A stretch of 64,000 bases of DNA from Intestinimonas timonensis (GTDB lineage: Bacteria > Bacillota > Clostridia > Oscillospirales > Oscillospiraceae). Positions 7,411-13,884 of this stretch are shown piece after piece (the first letter of the stretch is position 1; every line of letters starts with the position of its first letter). Under the pieces are notes generated by a model. That model saw nothing but the letters and a program-made list of their open reading frames with translations, was not told where the DNA came from and did no database searches. Both the position numbers and the translations under genes were made by a program. The DNA lies in assembly GCF_900626145.1 (NCBI RefSeq), contig NZ_LR130816.1, forward strand, positions 182,676-246,675, written 5' to 3'.

Positions 7411-7828
7411 GGCGGTTGGCCGTACCAAAGGCGGGTGGAACACAAAGCTCCACGCTGTCGTAGACGGTCTGGGAAACCCGGTGGAGTTCCTTCTCTCCGC
7501 TGGAAATGACCACGATTCGGTTCACGCTGTTGAACTGCTGAAAAAGGTCAGAATCGGCGGGAGTGCCGTGCTGGCAGACCGGGCCTATGGTGCCCGGACG
7601 ATTCGGGAATATATCTCAGCGCACGGGGCCAGCTATGTGATCCCGCCGCAAAGCAACGTTTCCGATCCCTGGCCGGTTGACTGGCATCTGTATAAAGAAC
7701 GCCATCTGGTGGAGTGTTTTTTCCAGAAAATCAAGTGGTTTCGCAGAATCGCCACCAGATATGACAAGTCGGATGCTTCCTTCCTAGCCTTTGTGTATCT
7801 TGCCTCCATCGCTATTTTGTTGCTTTAG
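7373..7828 (+). CDS. IS5-family transposase, second frame
   Basis: The catalytic remainder: RTKGGWNTKLHAVVD, the second aspartate in VLADRAYGA, and the glutamate helix LVECFFQKIKWFRRIATRYDK. Its apparent ATG lies inside the first frame, so it is more likely the second half of a fused transposase than a separate protein. Confidence 0.85.
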   Translation: MKAQMAGKKTADKAVGRTKGGWNTKLHAVVDGLGNPVEFLLSAGNDHDSVHAVELLKKVRIGGSAVLADRAYGARTIREYISAHGASYVIPPQSNVSDPWPVDWHLYKERHLVECFFQKIKWFRRIATRYDKSDASFLAFVYLASIAILLL

Positions 7829-7958
7829 CACAATCTCCGCCTTTTTTCAAACAAGCCCTAAACCCGGTCAGATCCAGCAAAAAGCGTACACCAACTAAAG
7901 CCCTGCCAGTAGAGATTTTTTCGACAGGGCCTGCTGCCACCGGGAGGAGCTGCTGGAA

Positions 7959-8171
7959 TCAGCTCTCCAGCACGATATACAGGCGGTTGTCCTTCAGCAG
8001 TCGAAAGACAACACTAACCAGTTTTCTGGCAGTTAGAGCGAGTGCGCGTTTATGCTGGAACTTATTGACCTCGTGGAACTTGAGGTCATAGTAGCGCCGG
8101 AACTCGGGGTCGCATCTTCTCACGGAGTTGGCGGCTTCCAGCAGGTAGTAACGGAGGTAACGGTTACGCCC
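7959..8171 (-). pseudogene. IS110-family transposase, C-terminal remnant
   Basis: About 70 codons on the minus strand reading GRNRYLRYYLLEAANSVRR, then QHKRALALTARKLVSVVFRLLKDN, a clear match to the C-terminal (IS116/IS110/IS902) region. Nothing upstream of this survives: the frame runs straight into the hydrolase fragment at about 8172. Truncated and inactive. Confidence 0.85.
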
Positions 8172-8428
8172 CCGCCGTGTACGACTACGTCCCCGGTGAG
8201 ATCGTGGAGATGGAGATCGAGTCCCTGCCCATCGTGTGGACCGTCTCCGCCGGCAACCGCATCCGCGTTGACATCTCCTCCTCCGACTTCCCCGAGTTCA
8301 CCAGCCACACCAACACTGTGGGCAACTGGGCTGAGCAGACCGAGACCAAGATTGCCAACCAGACCATCTATGTTGGCGGCGAGCACGCCAGCTCCATCAC
8401 CCTGCCCACCCTGTCCACCAACGACTGA
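8172..8428 (+). pseudogene. CocE/NonD-type hydrolase, C-terminal remnant
   Basis: About 85 codons that match the C-terminal jelly-roll domain of X-Pro dipeptidyl-peptidase/CocE hydrolases: the block AGNRIRVDISSSDFPEFTSH and NQTIYVGGEHASSITLPTL are diagnostic. The catalytic alpha/beta-hydrolase part is missing, cut off at the IS110 remnant. An internal GTG (8177) has no ribosome binding site. A strong terminator follows, so this was the last gene of its operon. Confidence 0.85.
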
Positions 8429-8458
8429 TTTCTTCTGTTTCCCACCATCCTTCCCATT

Positions 8459-8495
8459 GGCCGGAGGCCGCGGGCACTGCCCGCGGCCTCCGGCC
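8459..8495 (+). terminator. Terminator after the hydrolase remnant
   Basis: Perfect 17-bp GC-rich stem (GGCCGGAGGCCGCGGGC and its complement) with a 3-base loop, then CTTTTC. Confidence 0.85.
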
Positions 8496-8507
8496 CTTTT
8501 CTGCCCC

Positions 8508-8535
8508 TTGACAATAGATAGATTGTCGATATAAT
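8508..8535 (+). promoter_or_regulatory. Promoter of the padR operon
   Basis: TTGACA, 16 bases, TATAAT: consensus -35 and -10 elements, followed directly by the operator at 8536-8558. Confidence 0.85.
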
Positions 8536-8558
8536 AATAGATAGATAATCTATCTATT
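8536..8558. promoter_or_regulatory. Perfect 23-bp palindromic operator
   Basis: AATAGATAGAT, one base, ATCTATCTATT, placed between the -10 and the ribosome binding site of padR. Another ATAGATAG half-site lies in the promoter spacer. This is the expected position of an autoregulatory PadR site. Confidence 0.75.
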
Positions 8559-8571
8559 AGGAGGTCTTGCC

Positions 8572-8910
8572 ATGGCACGGGAAAAAAATGTTCCCGGCGG
8601 CACCGGAATGCTGCTCCTCTCCCTCCTCTCCCGGCAGGAGATGTACGGCTACCAGATGATCACCGCTCTGCGGGAGCGGTCCAACCACGTCTTTGACCTG
8701 AAGGCGGGAACCCTCTACCCCCTCCTCCACACCCTGGAGGCCCAGGGCTATGTCACCTCCCGGGACGGGGAGGCTGGCGGCCGGGTGCGGCGGTACTACG
8801 CCATCACCCCGGCGGGCCGGGGAGCCCTGGCGGAGCAGGCGGAACAGTGGCGGACCTACGCCGACGGGGTCCGTGGGGTGCTGGAAGGGGGCGTGTTCTG
8901 TGGTGCGTGA
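8572..8910 (+). CDS. PadR-family transcriptional repressor
   Basis: 112 residues with the PadR winged helix: LLLSLLSRQEMYGYQMI, LKAGTLYPLLHTLEAQGYV and GRVRRYYAITPAGRGAL. AGGAGG lies 7 bases before the ATG. It is the first gene of a four-gene plus-strand cassette and probably represses it through the palindrome upstream. PadR proteins of this short type often sense drugs or envelope stress; the ligand here is unknown. Confidence 0.93.
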   Translation: MAREKNVPGGTGMLLLSLLSRQEMYGYQMITALRERSNHVFDLKAGTLYPLLHTLEAQGYVTSRDGEAGGRVRRYYAITPAGRGALAEQAEQWRTYADGVRGVLEGGVFCGA

Positions 8911-10237
8911 AGCTCTGGCGGATTACCTCACTGCCGTGGGCGCCCAGATCCGGTGGCGGCGGGCCCGGGAACCCCTGCTGCGGGAGCTCTCCGACCACAT
9001 CACCGACCAGGCCGCCGACTACCAGGCTGATGGTCTGGAGGAAGCCGATGCCTTGGAACGGGCGGTGGCCGAGATGGGGGACCCGGAGACGGTGGGCCGG
9101 GACCTGGACCGGCTCCACCGGCCCAAAAATCGCTGGGGTCTGGCCCTGGCTGTCCTGCTTCTGGCCTTTGCCGGTCTCTATCTCCAATTTATGATCTACC
9201 AGGTCAATGGTCAGGGCGTATTCGATGTCTACACCCGTCAGGCCGTATGGGTACCCATCGCCCTCGCTCTTTTGTGCGGGGTGTGGTTCTCCGACTGCAC
9301 ATTCCTCCTCCGGCGCCGGTGGGCAGCCGTGCTGACCGTGGCCGCCGTCGCATGGGCCGTTCTGGGCACCAATGGGACCTATCGCCCCATAGCCCTCTAT
9401 GTGGCCCTCCTCCTGCCCGTCCTCTATGCCGCCCTGCTGTGCAGGCGGCGGGACGGAGGGCCTGTCACGGTCCTCCTCTGGGGGCTGGCCGCCTGGGTCC
9501 TCCCTCTCCCTACTTTGCTGGTCCCCTCTGCCTCCGCCTACCTGCTCTCCGGCTCCACCATGACCCTGGTCCTCCTGGCGGCGGGGCTGGCCTGGTTTGC
9601 CGGGAAGCGGTGGAAAAGTCTTCTTCTGAGTCTGCTCCCCACCTTTTTTTATTGGGGCGCTCTGATCCTCTTTCGTATGATGGGCGGCTATTCCTTCCAG
9701 CGGTTGGCCGTCTTCCTCCACCCGGAGCTGGACCCCAACGGCGTCGGGTACCTCTACCTGCATCTGCGGCAGGGGACGCTGGCTGATCTGCGGGAAACCG
9801 TCCTCAGCAGCACCGACCTGATGCTGGCTTTTCTGGCCCAGTGGAAGGGTGAGTGGGTCTTCCCCCTCTCTGCTGTTCTCCTGGCCCTGGTCACTCTTCT
9901 GCTGCTACGGCGGGTGTGGAAGCTCCGGAGCCGGACTGGAAAGCTGCTGGCCCTCTCCGCCCTCCTCCCCCTCCTGCTCCAGGTCGGGCTTTACATTCTC
10001 TACAACCTGGGCTACTCGCTCTTTGCCCCCCTCTCCCTTCCCTTTCTCTCCTACGGCGCCGGCTACCTGCTGCTCAACTGTCTGCTGGTGGGCTTCCTCC
10101 TCTCCGTCTTCCGCATGGACGCCCTCCTGCGAGACGGCCCCGCTCGGACGCTCTCCTCCCCCCTTCCGGACCAGCTGGATTTTCATCTACCCCTGGGGAA
10201 GGGCTCCCTCTCCATCCACTTCCGCCGGACCTCCTGA
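8903..10237 (+). CDS. Permease-prefix domain fused to a SEDS (FtsW/RodA-like) membrane protein
   Basis: A 444-residue protein. Residues about 1-72 form a cytosolic helical prefix domain (LLRELSDHITDQAADYQ, ALERAVAEMGDPETVGRDL) commonly found beside PadR regulators. About ten membrane helices follow and resemble SEDS glycosyltransferases: PELDPNGVGYLYLHLRQ, then STDLMLAFLAQWKGE, which aligns with the FtsW/RodA segment carrying the catalytic aspartate, and LPFLSYGAGYLLLN near the C-terminus. Start is one of two adjacent GTG codons overlapping the padR stop. No class B PBP partner is visible. SEDS assignment is from motif order and is fairly but not fully certain. Confidence 0.75.
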   Translation: MREALADYLTAVGAQIRWRRAREPLLRELSDHITDQAADYQADGLEEADALERAVAEMGDPETVGRDLDRLHRPKNRWGLALAVLLLAFAGLYLQFMIYQVNGQGVFDVYTRQAVWVPIALALLCGVWFSDCTFLLRRRWAAVLTVAAVAWAVLGTNGTYRPIALYVALLLPVLYAALLCRRRDGGPVTVLLWGLAAWVLPLPTLLVPSASAYLLSGSTMTLVLLAAGLAWFAGKRWKSLLLSLLPTFFYWGALILFRMMGGYSFQRLAVFLHPELDPNGVGYLYLHLRQGTLADLRETVLSSTDLMLAFLAQWKGEWVFPLSAVLLALVTLLLLRRVWKLRSRTGKLLALSALLPLLLQVGLYILYNLGYSLFAPLSLPFLSYGAGYLLLNCLLVGFLLSVFRMDALLRDGPARTLSSPLPDQLDFHLPLGKGSLSIHFRRTS

Positions 10238-10287
10238 GGGCGACTGGAAATCTTTATCTTTTCTTCACTCCTTCTCAAGAGTCCCTT

Positions 10288-10326
10288 ACCTCCTTCGTGA
10301 TAGCATGGACCTATCACGAAGGAGGT
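10288..10326. promoter_or_regulatory. Perfect 16-bp hairpin over the ABC ATPase ribosome binding site
   Basis: ACCTCCTTCGTGATAG (10288-10303), 7-base loop, exact complement 10311-10326. The 3' arm contains AAGGAGG, the ribosome binding site for the ATG at 10337. It lies in the 99-base gap between the SEDS gene and the ATPase gene. It could limit translation or act as a processing site. Confidence 0.7.
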
Positions 10327-10336
10327 CGTCTTTTCT

Positions 10337-11104
10337 ATGGAACCCATACTGACTGTATCCCACCTGCAAAAGGTCTACGGCGCCAAGGGCAGCCGCACCC
10401 AGGCCCTCAGTGACCTGAGCTTTACGGTGGAGGAGGGGGAGTTCACCGGCATCATGGGAGCCTCCGGCTCCGGCAAAACCACCCTCTTAAACTGCATCTC
10501 CACCATCGACCGGCCCACCGGCGGCACCATCACCGTGGACGGCACCGACCTCACCGCCCTGAAGGGCAAGGCCCTTTCCCGGTTCCGCCGGGAACGGCTG
10601 GGCTTCATTTTCCAGGACTGCAACCTGCTGGACACCCTCACCGGCTTTGAGAACATGGCCCTGGCCCTCACCATCCTGGGTACCGCCCCCAAGGCCATCG
10701 AGCGCCGGGTGCGGGAGGCCGCCGAACTACTGGGCCTGGAGGGGGTGCTGGACAAGTACCCCTACCAGATGTCCGGCGGCGAGCAGCAGCGGGTGGCCGC
10801 CGCCCGGGCCATCCTCACCCGGCCCGCCCTGGTGCTGGCCGACGAGCCCACCGGCGCCCTGGACTCCAAGTCGGCGGGGCAACTGCTGCGGCAGCTCTCG
10901 GCCCTCAATCAGGAGGAGGGGACCACCATCCTCATGGTCACCCACGACGCCTTCACCGCCTCCTGGTGCCGGCGCATCCTCTTCATCAAGGACGGCGTCC
11001 TCTACCGGGAGCTCCGCCGGGGAGACCTGGACCGGAAGGCCTTTTTTGCCCAGATCCTGGGCGTGGTGAGCCTGCTGGGAGGTGACAGCGCCGATGTTCT
11101 GTAA
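10337..11104 (+). CDS. ABC transporter ATPase (BceA/MacB-type)
   Basis: 255 residues with Walker [16 protein letters not shown]-loop [12 protein letters not shown], signature [15 protein letters not shown], Walker [14 protein letters not shown] and the switch histidine in LMVTHDAF. The sequence is closest to ATPases of the BceAB group, which remove or sense cell-wall-active peptides. It overlaps the permease gene by 11 bases. No BceRS two-component pair is nearby; PadR replaces it. Confidence 0.93.
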   Translation: MEPILTVSHLQKVYGAKGSRTQALSDLSFTVEEGEFTGIMGASGSGKTTLLNCISTIDRPTGGTITVDGTDLTALKGKALSRFRRERLGFIFQDCNLLDTLTGFENMALALTILGTAPKAIERRVREAAELLGLEGVLDKYPYQMSGGEQQRVAAARAILTRPALVLADEPTGALDSKSAGQLLRQLSALNQEEGTTILMVTHDAFTASWCRRILFIKDGVLYRELRRGDLDRKAFFAQILGVVSLLGGDSADVL

Positions 11105-12944
11105 GCTGGCGCTCCGCAACGTCACCCGGAGCCTGAAGGACTACGCCGTCTACTTCCTCACCCTCACCTTCGGCGTGTGCATCTTCTACATCTTCAACTC
11201 CCTGGAGAGCCAGTGGTGCATGCAGATGCTCTCCCGCTCGGCCCACTATATCGTGGACAGCATCCTCATCTTCATGGACGTGTTCTCCGTTTTCGTGTCG
11301 GTGGTGCTGGCCTGCCTCATCCTCTACGCCAACACCTTCCTCATGAAGCGGCGGAAACGGGAGCTGGCCACCTACTTCCTGCTGGGCCTGCCCACCGGGA
11401 AGGTCTCATTGCTGCTGGTACTGGAGACCCTGCTCATCGGCCTTTTCTCCCTTGCTGCCGGTCTGCTGCTGGGCGTCCTCCTCTCCCACGGCCTGGCCCT
11501 CCTCACCATGGCCATGTTCGCCTCCTACCCCACCGACGAGTCCTTCGGCTTCATCCTCTCCTGGAAGGCCATTTTTAAGACCGTCCTCTACTTCGGCGTC
11601 ATCTTCCTAGTGGTCATGGGCTTCACCGGCTTCTCCGTCTCCCGGGCCAAGCTCATCGACCTCATCCAGGGCGGACGGAAAAATGAGGAGATGCGGGAAC
11701 GGCCCCTGTGGCGGAGCGTGCTCACCTTCCTTGTGGGGGTGGCATTGCTGCTCATCGCCTACGCCATGCTGCTCATCCGGGGCATCATCCGCATCGATCC
11801 CCTCTTCTTCCTCATGCTGGCCCTGGGCACCCTGGGAACCCTCCTCTTCTTCCGCTCCCTCTCCGGCTTCCTGCTGCGGCTGGTGAAGGGCCGGAAAAGG
11901 CTCTACTACAAGGACCTCAACATGTTCGTCCTGCGGCAGTTCAACAGCCGCATCCACACCACCTACGTGTCCATGACGGTGATCTGCCTGCTCCTGCTGC
12001 TGGCCATCGGCGTCACCGCCTGCTGCGTGGGCCTCAACAACACCATCGGCGCCATGACCGATTCCTCCGCCCCCTACGACTTCACCATCCAGAATTACAG
12101 CGGGGACGTCTCTCCCACCGACATCCCCGCCCTTCTGGCCGAGAACGGCTTCGACACCGAGACCGAGCTGAAGGACGCCTGGTTCTGCAACTTCTACTAC
12201 AACGACCCCGACCTCTCCGTCCCCGGTCAGGGCTCGTCGGGCACCGTCCTCTCCCTCACCGACTACAACGCCCTCATGGCCCTCCAGGGGAAGGACGGCC
12301 TCACGGAGGCCGAGCTGCCTCAGCTACGAACGGAGGCCCTGGTCACCGGCTTCTCCAGCGTGGGGGCTTATCTGGTGGTGGACGACGCCACGGCGGCCAC
12401 CCTCTCCGTCCGGTGGCAGATCTTTGTGGGCAACTACGCCGGGGCCCCCCAGGCCGCCGAGGCCTCCCTCACCGCCGCCCTGGACTCCCCCGGCTTCTAC
12501 GATACCGGCTTCTACAACACCACCACCAGGCTCCAGATCTACCTGGAGAACATGGGCACAAAGATCCTGGTCCTCTTCATGGGACTCTATTTGGGCCTGG
12601 TGTTCCTGGTCACCGCCGCGGCGGTGCTGGCCCTCCAGCAGCTCTCCCAGGCCGCCGACAACCAGCCCCGGTATGCCATTCTCGCCCGGCTGGGCGCTCC
12701 GGAGAGCATGCGCAGCAAGGCCCTCTTCACCCAGGTCTTTCTCTCCTTCTTCCTGCCCCTGGCCCTGGCCGTGGTCCACTCCGTCGTGGGCATGACGGCG
12801 GCCAACGCCGTCATCTCCGTGGTGGGCAGGGTGGACTCCGTCCAGAGCTCCCTGGTCACCGCCGCCCTCCTTCTGGTCATCTACGGTGCCTACTTCCTGG
12901 CCACCTACTTCGGCGCCCGGACCGTGGTCCGAGGGAACGGATAA
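11094..12944 (+). CDS. BceB-type ABC permease (FtsX domains)
   Basis: A 616-residue membrane protein with about ten helices. It begins [21 protein letters not shown], the typical BceB start, has an FtsX-like helix bundle in each half, and a large extracellular domain (about 310-500) where BceB proteins bind peptide antibiotics or lipid II complexes. ATG at 11094 chosen over a GTG at 11082 because of that N-terminus and the GGGAGG 11 bases upstream. Substrate unknown. Confidence 0.92.
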   Translation: MFCKLALRNVTRSLKDYAVYFLTLTFGVCIFYIFNSLESQWCMQMLSRSAHYIVDSILIFMDVFSVFVSVVLACLILYANTFLMKRRKRELATYFLLGLPTGKVSLLLVLETLLIGLFSLAAGLLLGVLLSHGLALLTMAMFASYPTDESFGFILSWKAIFKTVLYFGVIFLVVMGFTGFSVSRAKLIDLIQGGRKNEEMRERPLWRSVLTFLVGVALLLIAYAMLLIRGIIRIDPLFFLMLALGTLGTLLFFRSLSGFLLRLVKGRKRLYYKDLNMFVLRQFNSRIHTTYVSMTVICLLLLLAIGVTACCVGLNNTIGAMTDSSAPYDFTIQNYSGDVSPTDIPALLAENGFDTETELKDAWFCNFYYNDPDLSVPGQGSSGTVLSLTDYNALMALQGKDGLTEAELPQLRTEALVTGFSSVGAYLVVDDATAATLSVRWQIFVGNYAGAPQAAEASLTAALDSPGFYDTGFYNTTTRLQIYLENMGTKILVLFMGLYLGLVFLVTAAAVLALQQLSQAADNQPRYAILARLGAPESMRSKALFTQVFLSFFLPLALAVVHSVVGMTAANAVISVVGRVDSVQSSLVTAALLLVIYGAYFLATYFGARTVVRGNG

Positions 12945-12946
12945 GC

Positions 12947-12984
12947 AAAAATGCCTGCCGCGTTTGCTCCGCGGCAGGCATTTT
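12947..12984. terminator. Bidirectional terminator between bceB-like and xre genes
   Basis: AAAATGCCTGCCGCG / CGCGGCAGGCATTTT, with A and T runs on both sides; serves two convergent genes and overlaps the xre stop codon. Confidence 0.8.
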
Positions 12985-13213
12985 ATATTCCCGCAAAAAA
13001 GTCCTCATATTGTGCTTTATAAATCTCTTTGAGCCCTTTGAGCTCACTCACCCGAATATTGTATTTACCCCGTTCCATTTGGGAAAGCATCTCCCGGCTC
13101 ACGGCCAAGCCCATGACCTGGAGTTGGGCAGCCACCTGCTCCTGGGTCAGACCCGCCCGGTCCCGGAGCCGCCGCAGATTCTCTCCGATCGAGAGGTCCT
13201 GCCTGATTTTCAA
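12983..13213 (-). CDS. XRE-family helix-turn-helix regulator
   Basis: 76 residues that are essentially one Cro/C1-type HTH (GENLRRLRDRAGLTQEQVAAQ, SREMLSQMERGKYNIRVSELKGL in two parts). TTG start with AGGAGGGGG 8 bases upstream. Monocistronic. A palindrome GGAATG-CATA-CATTCC lies about 75 bases upstream and may be its operator. Target genes unknown; nearest candidates are the ABC cassette and itself. Confidence 0.88.
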   Translation of the reverse strand: MKIRQDLSIGENLRRLRDRAGLTQEQVAAQLQVMGLAVSREMLSQMERGKYNIRVSELKGLKEIYKAQYEDFFAGI

Positions 13214-13285
13214 TTCACAGTCCCCCTCCTGTTGGAATGGATTTCTTCCATCTTGATGCTACAATATTTTTGTGGTATTATCGGA

Positions 13286-13301
13286 ATGCATACATTCCAT
13301 A
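13286..13301. promoter_or_regulatory. Candidate operator of the XRE regulator
   Basis: GGAATG, 4 bases, CATTCC, a perfect inverted repeat in the 265-base gap between xre and secG. Binding is inferred only from symmetry and position. Confidence 0.4.
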
Positions 13302-13372
13302 TTTAGAGAATACAGCAGGAATCCTCCGACCTTACCCGCATCTGACCTGCTCCTGACACACAAAACTTGGAC

Positions 13373-13401
13373 TTGCATTCCCATGGAAAGTATGGTATGA
13401 T
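13373..13401 (+). promoter_or_regulatory. Promoter of secG
   Basis: TTGCAT, 17 bases, TATGAT, about 80 bases before the secG start codon. Confidence 0.6.
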
Positions 13402-13478
13402 ACTGATTACTGTTCGGGTGCATTGCGCCCATTTCACGCTGACCATGCCCTTCGGGGCTTGAAAGGAACGATGCTTTC

Positions 13479-13733
13479 ATGGGTACGCTCAAGTTAGTCC
13501 TCACCATCGTCCAGGTGCTGGCCGCTCTGTTCCTCACCTTCGTGGTGCTGGCTCAGTCCGGTAAGAGTGCCGGTCTTTCCGGCGCCATCGCCGGCGGTGC
13601 CGACACCTTCCTCTCCAAGAACAAGGCCAAGAGCTGGGACGCCAAGCTGGCCCGCTGGACCAAGTGGGTAGCCATCGGCTTCATGATCCTGACTCTGGTG
13701 CTCTGCCTGCTGCCCGACGGGGCCGCCGCCTGA
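13479..13733 (+). CDS. secG: Preprotein translocase subunit SecG
   Basis: 84 residues with two membrane helices and the typical linker: LVLTIVQVLAALFLTFVVLAQ, then GKSAGLSGAIAGGADTFL, then WVAIGFMILTLVLCLLP. SecG is the small accessory subunit of the SecYEG channel. GAAAGGA lies about 10 bases before the ATG. It is followed by a terminator and by rnr, a conserved order in Firmicutes. Confidence 0.95.
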   Translation: MGTLKLVLTIVQVLAALFLTFVVLAQSGKSAGLSGAIAGGADTFLSKNKAKSWDAKLARWTKWVAIGFMILTLVLCLLPDGAAA

Positions 13734-13754
13734 GCCAAACGGACGAAACGGACC

Positions 13755-13790
13755 AAAAAAGGACGTGCCCTTCAGGGTGCGTCCTTTTTT
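13755..13790 (+). terminator. Terminator after secG
   Basis: GGACGTGCCC-TTCA-GGGTGCGTCC followed by TTTTTT. Confidence 0.8.
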
Positions 13791-13792
13791 CG

Positions 13793-13820
13793 TTGCAGGC
13801 GGGCAAATTGGTGATATACT
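13793..13820 (+). promoter_or_regulatory. Promoter of rnr
   Basis: TTGCAG, 16 bases, TATACT, starting right after the secG terminator. Confidence 0.55.
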
Positions 13821-13884
13821 AGGGAGGAAAGCGCCCTTCCGTCGGCGCGACAGACATCAGAACTACAAAGGAGAATCTTTTTTC

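Larger units (their letters stand above)
7012..7858 (+). mobile_element. IS5-family (IS427-group-like) insertion sequence, 847 bp
   Basis: Imperfect terminal repeats GGCCTTGTTTGAAAAA (left) and GGGCTTGTTTGAAAAA (right, reversed) enclose two overlapping transposase frames. TA is present on both sides (7010-7011 and 7859-7860), consistent with a TA target duplication. It separates the sigma-54 promoter from the hydrolase remnant. Confidence 0.85.

Noticed and set aside
8052-8534. Plus-strand frame of 160 codons spanning the IS110 remnant and hydrolase fragment
   Set aside because: Out of frame with the recognisable CocE fragment and Pro/Ser-rich; a shadow.
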